Below are positions 36,881 through 46,303 of a stretch of DNA of 64,000 nt, piece after piece. Each line of letters opens with the position of its first letter. Within the stretch, counting starts at the first letter, position 1. Origin of the DNA: Rhodopseudomonas sp. BAL398 (GTDB taxonomy: Bacteria; Pseudomonadota; Alphaproteobacteria; Rhizobiales; Xanthobacteraceae); contig NZ_CP133111.1 of assembly GCF_033001325.1 (NCBI RefSeq), forward strand, positions 558,001 through 622,000, in the 5' to 3' direction. Position numbers and translations under genes: made by a program. The notes beneath the pieces are model-generated. The model was not told the origin of the DNA. It saw nothing but the letters and a program-made list of their open reading frames with translations, and ran no database searches.

Positions 36881-37744
36881 TCAGGCGACTTTGGAAAGTT
36901 GTGCCGTCGCGGAGGGCGCCTCGTCCTTGACCTCCTCCGTGATCACCTCGAACTTCACCAGCTGGGCGAAGCCGAAGCTGGTGGAGATCGCGACGTCGGC
37001 GGCGTCGCGGCCGCGCGCGATCACGATCCGGCCGATCCGCGGATGGTTGTGTCGGGCGTCGAACGTGTACCAGCGACCGTCGAGATAGACTTCGAACCAG
37101 GCCGAAAAATCCATCGGCGCGGGATCGATCGGCACGCCGATATCGCCGAGATAGCCGGTGCAATAGCGCGCCGGAATATTCATGCAGCGGCACAGCGTCA
37201 CCGCCAGATGGGCGAAATCCCGGCACACGCCGATGCCCTCGGCATGGCCCTCCGACGCGGTGCGGTCGGAGCGGGCGAACTGATAGCCGAACTGAATCCG
37301 GGTGTGGACATAGTCGCAGATCGCCTGCACGCGCTCCCAGCCCGTCGGGATGCCGCCGAACATCGACCATGCCAGATTCGACAATTTGTCGGTGTCGCAA
37401 TAGCGGCTGCCGAGCAGATAGATCAGCGCCTCGTCGGGGAGCTCCGCGACCGGCAATTGCCGAGCGCCCGGCGCGGTGTCGTCGGGCAGACCGGAATCCT
37501 CGATCAGGAACGCGTTGCTGATGTCGATCCGACCGGGCGGAGCGACGATCCGGGTGCAGACATTGCCGAACATATCCAGAAAGTCACGCGAGGCGACCTC
37601 TGGCGAAAAACGAATCTGGTGCTCGCCTACGACATGCTGCATCCGAGAGGGATGAACGCTCAGCAGCAGGTTCATTGGCGTGTCCTGGGAACACTCGTAA
37701 GCGATATTGAAACCCGCGCGAATTTTCACCTGACTCTCCGTCAT
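36881..37744 (-). CDS. Transglutaminase-like family protein
   Basis: A 287-residue protein with an N-terminal beta region (1-110) and a transglutaminase-core domain (about 130-240). The nucleophile is visible in GIGVCRDFAHLAVTLCR and the Asp side in YTFDARHNHPRIGR. At the place where most transglutaminase-core proteins have the catalytic His (H-AW), this one reads DFSAWFEVYL, with Ser. Enzymes of this class act as peptidases or amidases in bacteria. Whether the Ser form is active is uncertain. The gene stands alone on the minus strand. Confidence 0.83.
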   Translation of the reverse strand: MTESQVKIRAGFNIAYECSQDTPMNLLLSVHPSRMQHVVGEHQIRFSPEVASRDFLDMFGNVCTRIVAPPGRIDISNAFLIEDSGLPDDTAPGARQLPVAELPDEALIYLLGSRYCDTDKLSNLAWSMFGGIPTGWERVQAICDYVHTRIQFGYQFARSDRTASEGHAEGIGVCRDFAHLAVTLCRCMNIPARYCTGYLGDIGVPIDPAPMDFSAWFEVYLDGRWYTFDARHNHPRIGRIVIARGRDAADVAISTSFGFAQLVKFEVITEEVKDEAPSATAQLSKVA

Positions 37745-37864
37745 TCCAACGAGTGGATGTGTCAGACATAATCGCGAAGGGGGGCAGCTTGTTCCTGATT
37801 TGATGACATTGGCGCTGCACGAATTGTGGCTATTGCTGCAACAATTTCGGGCAGCGCCAGGGGA

Positions 37865-40036
37865 TTACTCCGTGAGGCCGAACAGCAGCGCAGATCTCCC
37901 GGTCACCTGATAGATCGTACCACAGTCGAAAGCCGCGCCACCTGCGCCGTCGGGGATGTTGGTGTCGACCAGCAGGGACCAGCTGGAGCCGTGCGGAACT
38001 TGCGGCAGCGTGAAGTCGACGACGCCGTCAAAACTGTTCAGCACCAACAGGACGGTGTCGTCCTCGGCATGTTTGCGGATGCCGGTCTTCTGGGCGCGGC
38101 CATCGAGCAGCATGCCGAAGCATTTCATGTTGCCGTCGCCCCACTGCTCGTCCTGCATCGGCTCGCCATTGGCGTTGATCCAGATAACGTCGCAGACATC
38201 GAGCACCGGGTCGTGGACGCCGTTGAGGAAGCGGCTGCGGCGCAGCGTCGGATAGTTTCGGCGCAGCTCGATTAGCCGCTTGGTGAAGCTCAGCAGGTCC
38301 TTGCCGTCGTCGGTCAAGCCCCAGTTGACCCAGGAGATTTCGCTGTCCTGGCAATAGGCGTTGTTGTTGCCGTGCTGGGTGCGGCCGAATTCGTCGCCGG
38401 CCAGCAGCATCGGCGTGCCCTGCGACAGCAGCAGCGTCGCCAGCATGTTGCGCTTCTGGCGTTCGCGCAGGGCAAGGATGTCCTTGTCGTCGGTCGGGCC
38501 TTCGACGCCGCAATTCCACGACGCGTTGTTGGAGCTGCCGTCGCGATTATCCTCGCCATTGGCCTCGTTGTGCTTGTCGTTGTAGCTCGCCCAGTCGTTC
38601 AGGGTGAAGCCGTCATGGGCGGTGACGAAATTGACGCTGGCCCAGGCGCGGCGGCCCTGATGGTTGAACAGATCCGCCGACGCCGACAGCCGCGGCGCCA
38701 GCGCCGCCACATCGGCTTCACCGCGCCAGAAATCGCGCAGCGTGTCGCGGTATTTGTCGTTCCACTCGGCCCAACCGGGCGGAAAGCCGCCGACCTGATA
38801 GCCGCCGGGGCCGATATCCCAGGGCTCGGCGATCAGCTTGAGCGAGGTCAGCAGCGGGTCCTGGTCGACCGCTTTGAGAAAGCCGCTCTGTTCGTCGAAG
38901 CCGTGGACCTCGCGCGCCAGGATGGTGCCGAGATCGAAGCGGAAGCCGTCGATATGCATCTCGCCGGCCCAGTAGCGCAGGCTGTCATTGACCATCTGGA
39001 TGACGCGGGCATGCGACAGGTTGACGGTGTTGCCGGTGCCGGTGTCGTTGATGTAATGGCGCTTGTTGTCCGGCAGCAGCCGGTAATAGCTGGCATTGTC
39101 GATGCCCTTGAACGACAGCGTCGGCCCGAGCTCGTTGCCTTCGGCGGTGTGGTTGTAGACCACGTCGAGAATCACCTCGAGACCGTGGCCGTGCAGCCGC
39201 GCCACCATCTCCTTGAATTCGCGCAGGCTGTTGGCGACGTCATGGGCATAGCGCGGGTCCGGCGCGAAAAAGCCGATGGTGTTGTAGCCCCAATAATTGG
39301 TCAGCTTCTTGTCGAGCAGGTAGTCGTCATTGACGAAAGTGTGGATCGGCAATAGCTCGACCGAGGTGACGCCGAGCGAAGCGATGTAATCGACCACCGC
39401 CTGATGACCGAACCCCGCATAGGTGCCGCGCATCTCCTCCGGCACCTCGGGGTGGCATTTGGTGAAGCCCTTGACGTGGGTTTCGTAGACGATGGTCTGG
39501 TCCCACGGCACGTTGGTGCGGCCGGGCTCGCCGTGCCAGTCGTAATTGGGATCGACCACCACGCATTTCGGCATGAACGCCGCGCTGTCGCGAGTGTCGA
39601 AACTGGTGTCGTCGCCGCTCTCGACCGTGTAGCCGAACACCGCCGGGTTCCAGGTCAGTTCCCCCGCATGGGCGCGGGCATAGGGGTCGAGCAGCAGCTT
39701 GTTCGGGTTGAAGCGGTGGCCGTGTTCGGGCTCGTAGGGGCCGTGGACGCGGTAGCCGTAAAATGCCCCCGGACCGACATCGGGGATGTAGCCATGAAAC
39801 ACCTCGTCGGTATATTCCGGCAGTTCGATCCGCCGCTCGGTGTCCCCGTCGAACAGGCAGACCTCGACCTTGGTGGCATTGGCGGAAAACAACGCAAAAT
39901 TTGTGCCTTCGCCGTCCCAGCTGGCGCCGAGCGGGAAGGGCAGGCCTTCCCGGACAATGTCGTTGCTCACCGTGTTCGCAGCCTCCGCTATCGCCGGCGC
40001 GGATTGCGCGGCGTCGTCGTTCAATGTGTCGCACAT
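37865..40036 (-). CDS. glgX: Glycogen debranching enzyme GlgX
   Basis: A 723-residue GH13 isoamylase-type enzyme. The N-terminal CBM48 (LPFPLGASWDGEGTNFALFSANATKVE, residues 32-60) is followed by the (beta/alpha)8 barrel. Catalytic residues appear as Asp in GFRFDLGTIL, Glu in LIAEPWDIG and Asp in FVTAHDGFTL. It cleaves alpha-1,6 branches left by phosphorylase during glycogen use. The start is taken as the ATG at 40036, since upstream codons overlap the catalase frame. It begins 14 bases after the catalase stop on the same strand, so both are probably in one transcript. Confidence 0.92.
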   Translation of the reverse strand: MCDTLNDDAAQSAPAIAEAANTVSNDIVREGLPFPLGASWDGEGTNFALFSANATKVEVCLFDGDTERRIELPEYTDEVFHGYIPDVGPGAFYGYRVHGPYEPEHGHRFNPNKLLLDPYARAHAGELTWNPAVFGYTVESGDDTSFDTRDSAAFMPKCVVVDPNYDWHGEPGRTNVPWDQTIVYETHVKGFTKCHPEVPEEMRGTYAGFGHQAVVDYIASLGVTSVELLPIHTFVNDDYLLDKKLTNYWGYNTIGFFAPDPRYAHDVANSLREFKEMVARLHGHGLEVILDVVYNHTAEGNELGPTLSFKGIDNASYYRLLPDNKRHYINDTGTGNTVNLSHARVIQMVNDSLRYWAGEMHIDGFRFDLGTILAREVHGFDEQSGFLKAVDQDPLLTSLKLIAEPWDIGPGGYQVGGFPPGWAEWNDKYRDTLRDFWRGEADVAALAPRLSASADLFNHQGRRAWASVNFVTAHDGFTLNDWASYNDKHNEANGEDNRDGSSNNASWNCGVEGPTDDKDILALRERQKRNMLATLLLSQGTPMLLAGDEFGRTQHGNNNAYCQDSEISWVNWGLTDDGKDLLSFTKRLIELRRNYPTLRRSRFLNGVHDPVLDVCDVIWINANGEPMQDEQWGDGNMKCFGMLLDGRAQKTGIRKHAEDDTVLLVLNSFDGVVDFTLPQVPHGSSWSLLVDTNIPDGAGGAAFDCGTIYQVTGRSALLFGLTE

Positions 40037-40050
40037 CTGCGGCGCCCGTC

Positions 40051-42162
40051 CTAACGCATCTTGACGACGGGTTCGCGACCCCACACCCGCAGCTTGCCGA
40101 GCTCGCCGATGAAGTCCGCGGCGTCCTTGGCGGCGGTCAGCTTGATGCAGCCCTCGTCGAGATCGTCGGCGATCCCGGCCTTGACCAGCAGCGGACGGGC
40201 GGCGTCGACATAGCCGATGAACTTGCAATGGGCGAAGGCGTCGGCGACGAAATCGCGGGCGGTGGATTCCTGCACCAGATCGTCGATCTCGTCCGATCCC
40301 GGCAGCAGCGCCACCGCGTCGTACAGCACCGAGGGGCCGCCATCGATCATCTGATCGGCCGCGATCATGCTGCCGTCGCTGGCGGTGACGCCGCCGACCC
40401 GTGGCGCGATCAGTTCGAAGCTGGCGCCGGCCTTCTTCAGCGCGGCCTGCAAGCTCTTGAGCAAAGCGGCGTCGGTGCCGTCGGTGATCAGGATGCCGAG
40501 CTTGCGGCCCTCGAAGCGTTTGGGGCCGTTCTCGACGATGCTGAGCGCCGGGGAGGGCGGCAGATCCTGTCGGGTCGGCATCGCCGCGTCGGCGGGCTTG
40601 GGCATGGTCTTGATGCCGAGCCGGTTGGCGACGCTGCTGGCCAACCCCTCATCGATATTGAGCAGATGCGACACCACCCGCTCGCGGATCACCGGGATGT
40701 CCACCTTGCTGAGCTCGAAGGTCAGCGCGGCGGCGATATGGTGCTGTTCGCCACGGGTCTGGCTGAGATAGAACTGCCGCGCCTGGCTGTAGTGGTCGGC
40801 AAAGCTCTCGGCGCGGAACTTGGCTTTGGCGCCTTCCTCGGCGTCGGGAAATGCGACAAAACCGCGGCTTGTCGATTCGCGCGGGCCTTCGCCATGGGAG
40901 TTTGGCTGGTAATTGGCGCGGCCGACCGGATTGCGCATCGCCATATGGCCGTCCTGCTGGAAATGCGCGAACGGGCATTTCGGCGCGTTGATCGGCAGAT
41001 GGCTGAAATTGGTGCTGCCAAGCCGGCTCAACTGGGTATCGAGATAGGAGAAGTTGCGGCCCTGCAGCAGCGGGTCGTTGGAGAAGTCGATGCCCGGCGG
41101 CACGTTCTGGGTCATGAACGCGACCTGTTCGGTCTCGGCGAAGAAGTTGTCGGGCATGCGGTCGAGCACCAGCCGGCCCACCGGAATCGTCGGCAGCACT
41201 TCTTCGGGAATGATCTTGGTGGCGTCCAGAACGTCGAACTCAAACTTGTCGGCGAAGGCCTGATCGAACAATTGCACCCGCAATTCCCATTCGGGGAAAT
41301 TGCCGGTCTGGATCGCGGTCCACAGATCGCGGCGATGGAAGTCCGGATCGGCGCCGTTGATCTTCACCGCCTCGTTCCACAGCACCGACTGCAGGCCGAG
41401 CTTCGGTTTCCAGTGAAACTTGACGAAGGTGGATTCGCCCTTGGCGTTGACCAGCCGGAAGGTGTGGACGCCGAATCCTTCCATGAAACGGAACGAGCGC
41501 GGGATCGCCCGATCCGACATCACCCACATCACCATGTTCATGGCTTCGGGGGTGAGGCTGATGAAATCCCAGAAATTGGTGTGCGCCGATTGCGCCTGCG
41601 GAAAGGCGCGGTCGGGCGCTTCCTTGACCGAATGGATCAGGTCGGGAAACTTGATCGCGTCCTGGATGAAGAACACCGGGATGTTGTTGCCGACCAGATC
41701 CCAATTGCCTTCCTTGGTATAGATCTTCACGGCGAAGCCGCGGACGTCGCGGGCCAGGTCGAACGAGCCCTTGTTGCCGGCCACGGTGGAGAACCGCACG
41801 AAAGCCGGCGTGCGCTCGCCCTCGCGCTGGAACAGGTCGGCGCGGCTGTATTTCGCCAGCGAATTGGTGGTCTCGAAATAGCCGTGCGCGCCGTAGCCGC
41901 GGGCATGCACCACGCGCTCCGGGATCCGCTCATGGTCGAAGTGGAAGATCTTTTCGCGGAAATGGAAATCCTCGATCAGGGTCGGGCCGCGCGGGCCGAT
42001 CTTCAGCGAGTTCTGGTCGTCGGAAACCGGGCCTCCCTGCGCCGTCGTCATGGTCTCCAGGCCGAGATCCTCGGCGGTCTGATGCAATTCGCCGCCTGCG
42101 CCGCGACTCAGTTTCTGGTCGTGGATGGTGGCGGAGTTGGAAGGTTTCGACGATTTGGCCAT
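40051..42162 (-). CDS. katE: Large-subunit catalase HPII
   Basis: A 703-residue clade 2 catalase. The core holds the distal His in [14 protein letters not shown], the [11 protein letters not shown] segment, [11 protein letters not shown] and the proximal heme Tyr in [13 protein letters not shown]. The C-terminal 150 residues add the DJ-1/GATase-like domain ([13 protein letters not shown]) that distinguishes HPII. It removes hydrogen peroxide during stationary phase or general stress. The start at 42162 gives a Ser/Lys-rich N-terminal arm as in E. coli KatE. It lies upstream of glgX and downstream of two stress-type genes on the same strand. Confidence 0.95.
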   Translation of the reverse strand: MAKSSKPSNSATIHDQKLSRGAGGELHQTAEDLGLETMTTAQGGPVSDDQNSLKIGPRGPTLIEDFHFREKIFHFDHERIPERVVHARGYGAHGYFETTNSLAKYSRADLFQREGERTPAFVRFSTVAGNKGSFDLARDVRGFAVKIYTKEGNWDLVGNNIPVFFIQDAIKFPDLIHSVKEAPDRAFPQAQSAHTNFWDFISLTPEAMNMVMWVMSDRAIPRSFRFMEGFGVHTFRLVNAKGESTFVKFHWKPKLGLQSVLWNEAVKINGADPDFHRRDLWTAIQTGNFPEWELRVQLFDQAFADKFEFDVLDATKIIPEEVLPTIPVGRLVLDRMPDNFFAETEQVAFMTQNVPPGIDFSNDPLLQGRNFSYLDTQLSRLGSTNFSHLPINAPKCPFAHFQQDGHMAMRNPVGRANYQPNSHGEGPRESTSRGFVAFPDAEEGAKAKFRAESFADHYSQARQFYLSQTRGEQHHIAAALTFELSKVDIPVIRERVVSHLLNIDEGLASSVANRLGIKTMPKPADAAMPTRQDLPPSPALSIVENGPKRFEGRKLGILITDGTDAALLKSLQAALKKAGASFELIAPRVGGVTASDGSMIAADQMIDGGPSVLYDAVALLPGSDEIDDLVQESTARDFVADAFAHCKFIGYVDAARPLLVKAGIADDLDEGCIKLTAAKDAADFIGELGKLRVWGREPVVKMR

Positions 42163-42321
42163 GTGAGGTGCTTTCCAGGGGTGTCCTGCCAGAGGTGTCC
42201 GAGGGCTGTGGCGCCGGCCCAATGCGGCCCGCGCCGCGTTCGTTGCCGACGCGGCGAGGCGAAGAAGATGGATTGAGCGCGGAAGAGCCGTGGCCCGGCG
42301 CATGTGCGCCGGGCCATTGGG

Positions 42322-42882
42322 CTAGCGGTTGGATTGCGAGGTGGTGGTGCTGGAGGCCTTGTCCAGCGACTGCGCCATATCGAGATGGTGTTTCAACGTC
42401 GGCAGCGTCTTGCCGGCCCATTGCTTGAGCGCGGAATTGTCGCCGCCATCGGCGTAGCGCTCGAACAGCCCGACCGCGTCCTTGTGGGCCGAGACCTGCA
42501 TCGAATCGAAGCTGTCGGAGAAATCCTTGCCTTTCAACCCGCGCAGCTTGTCGAGCTTGGACTGATGCGCGCTGTCGAGGCTGGTAGGCAATTGGGCTTT
42601 GACCTTGCCGCTGGACACCAGGCCTTTCAGCTGCTCGGTGGTCTTGGTGTGGTCATTGACCATCTGCTTGGCGAAGGTCTTTTCCGCGGCGTTGCCCTTG
42701 TCGAGGGCGAGCTTGTTCGACTGGATCTCGAACATGTCGCTGATCGCCACTTCCTTGACGAAATCCTGCGTCGACGGGCTGATCCCGAGGGTGGAGTTGA
42801 TACCGGTTTTCTCGGTGACCGACTGCGCCAGCACCGGCGTGGCGGCGAGCAGGCATCCGAGCACGATTAGACTACGTTTCAT
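42322..42882 (-). CDS. Exported DUF4142 protein
   Basis: A 186-residue protein with a signal peptide (IVLGCLLAATPVLAQS) and a DUF4142 helical-bundle domain, a ferritin-like fold without metal ligands. Typical segments are DFVKEVAISDMFEIQSNKLAL, KQMVNDHTKTTEQL and LFERYADGGDNSALKQWAGKTLPTLKHHL. Function is unknown; relatives are induced by stress in Rhizobiales. It starts 11 bases after the stop of the YciF-like gene, so the two form one operon. Confidence 0.85.
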   Translation of the reverse strand: MKRSLIVLGCLLAATPVLAQSVTEKTGINSTLGISPSTQDFVKEVAISDMFEIQSNKLALDKGNAAEKTFAKQMVNDHTKTTEQLKGLVSSGKVKAQLPTSLDSAHQSKLDKLRGLKGKDFSDSFDSMQVSAHKDAVGLFERYADGGDNSALKQWAGKTLPTLKHHLDMAQSLDKASSTTTSQSNR

Positions 42883-42893
42883 GGTGGTCTCCC

Positions 42894-43403
42894 TTAGCTT
42901 GCTGCTTTGCGATTGACGCCCTTGCGGAGCGCCACGGTGTTGAGCTTGGTGTTGGCGGCCTTCTCCTCGTTCAGATTGGTCGTGAGCAACCGAACGATGT
43001 CGTCATGGCCGAGTTCCTCGGCCCATGCGATCAGGGTGCCGTAGCGGGCGATCTCGTAATGCTCGACCGCCTGGGCATTGGCGACGATCGCGGCGTCGAG
43101 CACGGCCTTGTCGGCGACCTCGCCGGCAGTCTCATTGGATTCCTTGATCAACCCGTCGATCGCCGGGCAGTCGGTGCCGCTGGGCTTGTGGCCGAGCTTC
43201 TTGAACGCCTGGTCGAGCCGCTCGACCTGCTTGTGGGTCTCGTCGAGATGCGCCTTCAGCCCGGCGGTGAGCTCGCGATTGGTGGCCTGCGCGATCATGC
43301 TCGGCAGCGCCTTGATGATCTGCTGTTCGGCGTAATAGATGTCCTGCAGCCCGTGCAGCAGCAGGTCGTCCATGCTTTGAATATCTTTGCTGAAAAATCC
43401 CAT
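42894..43403 (-). CDS. YciE/YciF-like ferritin-fold protein (DUF892)
   Basis: A 169-residue four-helix-bundle protein of the DUF892 family. The LLLHGLQDIYYAEQQIIKALPSM N-terminal helix has Asp/Glu ligands. LKAHLDETHKQVERLDQAF provides the E-x-x-H pair and VEHYEIARYGTLIAWAEELGHDDI a second pair, suggesting a di-iron site. Such proteins are strongly induced by osmotic and general stress. It leads the block running through DUF4142 towards katE and glgX. An EcfG-like promoter lies about 50-70 bp upstream. Confidence 0.88.
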   Translation of the reverse strand: MGFFSKDIQSMDDLLLHGLQDIYYAEQQIIKALPSMIAQATNRELTAGLKAHLDETHKQVERLDQAFKKLGHKPSGTDCPAIDGLIKESNETAGEVADKAVLDAAIVANAQAVEHYEIARYGTLIAWAEELGHDDIVRLLTTNLNEEKAANTKLNTVALRKGVNRKAAS

Positions 43404-43450
43404 GTCCCGGCTCCGCTGGCTGCGCGATGGCGCTGCTGAGATGCTCCCCC

Positions 43451-43475
43451 AACCGGGACGAGGCATTTCAGTTCC
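43451..43475 (-). promoter_or_regulatory. EcfG-like general stress promoter
   Basis: On the minus strand GGAAC (43475-43471) is followed after 16 bases by GGTT (43454-43451), close to the alphaproteobacterial EcfG consensus GGAAC-N16-17-CGTT with one mismatch. It points towards the stress-type gene block that includes katE. Confidence 0.5.
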
Positions 43476-43682
43476 GCGGGATTTGCGCGGGACGCGGACG
43501 TTGGCCGGGGTGGGGCGCGCGCGTGGCTTCAGCCCGCCCGAGCAGCGGCAGCGCACGCTGCCCCGCAACCGATCGGCCGGCTGCCGCTGCCGGGGCGACG
43601 GCCGCTGCGGCCATATGGTCGTCGAGGCCTGGCAGCTGGGTGTTGAGGCCTGGCAAAGGGCGTGTTAGGGGAACGGCGGTTC

Positions 43683-43756
43683 GCGGGTGTAGCTCAATGG
43701 TAGAGCAGCAGCCTTCCAAGCTGAATACGAGGGTTCGATTCCCTTCACCCGCTCCA
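43683..43756 (+). tRNA. tRNA-Gly (anticodon TCC)
   Basis: GCGGGTG pairs with CACCCGC. The anticodon loop CTTCCAA gives TCC, the T-loop is GTTCGATTC and CCA is encoded. Its 3' 18 bases are the attachment core of the phage-like element and remain intact here. Confidence 0.95.
43739..43756 (+). other. attL core in the tRNA-Gly 3' end
   Basis: TTCCCTTCACCCGCTCCA, identical to 61580-61597. The tRNA stays functional because the element supplies nothing inside it. Confidence 0.9.
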
Positions 43757-44103
43757 TCTCGTTTTATTTTGATATTTCAAATAGTTATGCGTTTGTTCGG
43801 ATAAGTTTTTGTAGCATGATTGTGCGCAAGGCTTTGTAGCAGCCGCCTTGCTTGAGCTTTCCGGTATCGTGGCAAAATACTCGTGTATCGTTTGTTTACA
43901 TTAGAACGATATTAAGTAATTGATTTTACTGCGAAAAATGAGTTGCGACTCATTCTCGCCATTATTGAGGCCGATACTTAAGGCGTCGACGGAATCCAGC
44001 GCTTAATCAACTGAGCGCCCTGAACCTAAGGCAGCAACAAAGTCGGGGATTTTTCCCCGCCGTTCGCACCTCGCGACGGCACCCCTTTTGTTAGCGAGCC
44101 AAA
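43757..44103. other. AT-rich left end of the element: arm-type sites and palindrome
   Basis: No gene. TTTGTAGCA occurs at 43808-43816 and 43833-43841, and its complement TGCTACAAA occurs at 61553-61561 near the other end, as expected for integrase arm-type sites. A perfect 18-bp inverted repeat (AATGAGT-TGCG-ACTCATT) lies at 43937-43954 and may be an operator. A small CGGGGA/TCCCCG hairpin at 44044-44059 precedes the portal gene. Confidence 0.6.
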
Positions 44104-45285
44104 TTGTCCGTCACCTCACGATTCCAGAAACTATTCGGCCTTGAGCAGAAGAGCAGCCTAGCCGCGCCTGAGCCTTGGCTGGTCGAACTGTTCGGTTCGC
44201 AGCCCGCCTCATCTGGCATCGTTGTGACGCCGCGAGTGGCGATGACGTGCGCCCCGGTGCGCCGCGCTGTTCAGCTCATCAGCGGATCGATCGGTCAGCT
44301 TCCCGTTCACGTCTACAAGCGCGACGACGCGGGCAACAAAGAGCGCGACACCGATCATCCCGCATATGCGCTTCTGCATGACCAAGCCAACGACTGGACG
44401 CCGGCATCCAAATTTCGTGAGGAATTGACCGCCGATGCGCTTCTGCATCCGCACGGTGGTTTCGCTGAAATCATCCGTGTTGACGACGGCAAGCCGTTTG
44501 AACTGATCCGGCTCAACCCGGAAGTCAGCCCCGTCATTGTCAAATATATCGACAGCGAACCGTTCTACAGCGTCGGCGATCGAGAAATCCCGCGCCAAAA
44601 CATGCTGCACATTCCGAGCCCGTCAATGAGTGGCTTGGGCCTTGTTCACGACGCCCGCGAGACGATCGCACTCGCTATCGCGCTTGAGCGCCACGCCGCG
44701 CGGCTCATGGGCAACAGCGCGCGCCCCAGCGGCGTTCTCAGCCTCAAGGGCAAACCCGGACCGGACGACCTGACCAAGGCCGCAGCCGCCTGGAACGCCA
44801 CGCACGGCGGCAATAAGTCCGGCGGAACCGCTGTGATCCCGATTGAAGCTGTCTGGCAGAGCCTCACATTCACGTCGGTTGATGCGCAGTTCATGGAAAT
44901 GCGCAAGTTCGCGATTGAAGAGATCGCACGAGTCTTTGGGACGCCCCCGCACATGCTGTTCGAAATGCAGCGGGCCATCCGGGCCAACGCCGAACAAATG
45001 GGTTCGGAGTGGATCACCTATTCGCTGCTCTCTTGGATCAAGAAATGGGAAGGCGAAATCCGGCTGAAACTCATCACACCCGAAGAGCGCCGGACATGGT
45101 TCGCTGAATTCCTGACTGACGACTTCGCCCGCGCTGATCTGGCTTCGCGCATGGAATCCTACAGCAAGGCAATTGCCGCGAGGATCATCAATCCCAACGA
45201 AGCCCGCGCGATGGAAAACCGCCCGCCCTATGTAGGCGGCGACAAGTTCGAAAATCCGAACACAACTGCGGTGCCGCTGCCATGA
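44104..45285 (+). CDS. Phage portal protein (HK97 family)
   Basis: A 393-residue portal protein, with the family's early segment TPRVAMTCAPVRRAVQLISGSIGQLPVHVYKR. The DWTPASKFREELTADALLHPHGGFAEIIR region and the late FGTPPHMLFEMQRAIRANAEQMGSEWITYSL segment are also typical. It forms the ring at the head vertex through which DNA enters. The start is TTG at 44104; no ATG lies near and the ribosome binding site is weak. The stop overlaps the next start by four bases. It opens the structural gene block. Confidence 0.92.
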   Translation: MSVTSRFQKLFGLEQKSSLAAPEPWLVELFGSQPASSGIVVTPRVAMTCAPVRRAVQLISGSIGQLPVHVYKRDDAGNKERDTDHPAYALLHDQANDWTPASKFREELTADALLHPHGGFAEIIRVDDGKPFELIRLNPEVSPVIVKYIDSEPFYSVGDREIPRQNMLHIPSPSMSGLGLVHDARETIALAIALERHAARLMGNSARPSGVLSLKGKPGPDDLTKAAAAWNATHGGNKSGGTAVIPIEAVWQSLTFTSVDAQFMEMRKFAIEEIARVFGTPPHMLFEMQRAIRANAEQMGSEWITYSLLSWIKKWEGEIRLKLITPEERRTWFAEFLTDDFARADLASRMESYSKAIAARIINPNEARAMENRPPYVGGDKFENPNTTAVPLP

Positions 45286-45974
45286 TGCGGACAGTCCACC
45301 TTCACGGGAAGCTAAAGAAACAATTCGGCGCGTCGCATCGGTTCGATGTTGCAACAGCGGGCGAGGCTTTGCGCGCGCTCAATTGTGCATTCCCCGGCGA
45401 CTTTGTCACGGCTCTACAAACCGGCAGCTACCAGCTTGTACGTGGCGCACGTCATACCGGCGCGTCACTTGCCGACTTGAAGCTGATCAATCATCTAAAG
45501 CTCGGTGCGGCCGATCTGCACCTGATCCCGGCGGCAAAGGGCGCTGCCAGTAGTAAGGGCACGGCAAAGGTTATTCTTGGCGCAGCGCTTATAGGTGGCG
45601 CGATCTTTCTGTCGGGCGGCACGCTCGCGGCTCCGCTCTCACTGCTGTCTGGCCCGGTGCTACCCGGCATCGGTATCACTTGGGGCAATATTGCGATGGT
45701 CGGGTTAGGCATCACGCTCGCTGGCGCCTCGACCCTTCTGGCAAAACCAGCAGCGACAGCGACTGACACTGAGGCCGACAAGTCCAAAACCCTGAGCGGT
45801 GCTGGCAACAACGGCATTCAAGGCGCCGGAATTCAGCTCATCTACGGCGAGACGATGGTGGTCTCCACCATGATCTCGATGGATGCGGATATCGAAGACA
45901 CCGGCGTCTATATCGATAGTTCTGGCTCGATTGCCGATCCCTACAATTCCACACCCGTTGGAGGGATCGGATGA
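45282..45974 (+). CDS. Phage tail assembly protein, lambda gpI-like
   Basis: A 230-residue protein with an N-terminal ubiquitin-like region (VHLHGKLKKQFGASHRFDVATAGEALRALNC). A hydrophobic Gly/Ala-rich middle (about 95-155, ILGAALIGGAIFLSGG) and the GAGNNGIQGAGIQLIYGETMVVS tail segment follow. This layout matches lambda tail protein I. Normally gpI is encoded beside the tail-tip gene J at the end of the tail block. Here it sits directly after the portal gene, and no J-like gene exists in the element. Overlaps the portal stop. Confidence 0.8.
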   Translation: MMRTVHLHGKLKKQFGASHRFDVATAGEALRALNCAFPGDFVTALQTGSYQLVRGARHTGASLADLKLINHLKLGAADLHLIPAAKGAASSKGTAKVILGAALIGGAIFLSGGTLAAPLSLLSGPVLPGIGITWGNIAMVGLGITLAGASTLLAKPAATATDTEADKSKTLSGAGNNGIQGAGIQLIYGETMVVSTMISMDADIEDTGVYIDSSGSIADPYNSTPVGGIG

Positions 45975-46303
45975 TGACCGCACCGCACCGCGCGTTCTTC
46001 GGCGACGCAGAATATGAGTTTCGAATCACCGCCAGCTTGATCTCCGAACTTGAGCGCAAAACGAACGCCGGGATCGGCACGCTCTGTTCCCGCATCTTTG
46101 CACGGCAGTTTACCCAAGCTGACATCAACGAAACGATCCGGCTGGCATTGATCGGCGGTGGCGTTGCACCTGAACGCGCCGCCTCGTTGATCGCAAGCTA
46201 CGCTGTCGACCGTTCGCTTTCTGAAACATATCCGCTGGCGGTAGCGATCTTGGACGCCCTTTGGTTCGGACAACCGCATGAGGCATCCAATGGACAGACT
46301 TGA
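45971..46303 (+). CDS. GTA-gp10-like tail chaperone, copy 1
   Basis: A 110-residue protein with the pattern of the gene-transfer-agent gp10 family. It starts with HRAFFGDAEYEFRITASLISELERKTNAGIGTL, and FTQADINETIRLALIGGGVAPERAASLI follows. In RcGTA and related phages such proteins lie just before the tape measure gene. Here one lies between a gpI-like gene and the protease, and a second, diverged copy is at 53102, in the normal position. It overlaps both neighbours. Confidence 0.78.
   Translation: MMTAPHRAFFGDAEYEFRITASLISELERKTNAGIGTLCSRIFARQFTQADINETIRLALIGGGVAPERAASLIASYAVDRSLSETYPLAVAILDALWFGQPHEASNGQT

Noticed and set aside
39763-42276. Very long plus-strand open frame (837 codons)
   Set aside because: It is antisense to glgX/katE, with Arg/Gly/Asp-rich translation and no motif. 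It is a shadow frame of GC-rich codon use.
45282-45974. Reading the hydrophobic middle of this protein as a holin
   Set aside because: The ubiquitin-like N-terminus and C-terminal tail fit lambda gpI. Length and context do not suit a holin.
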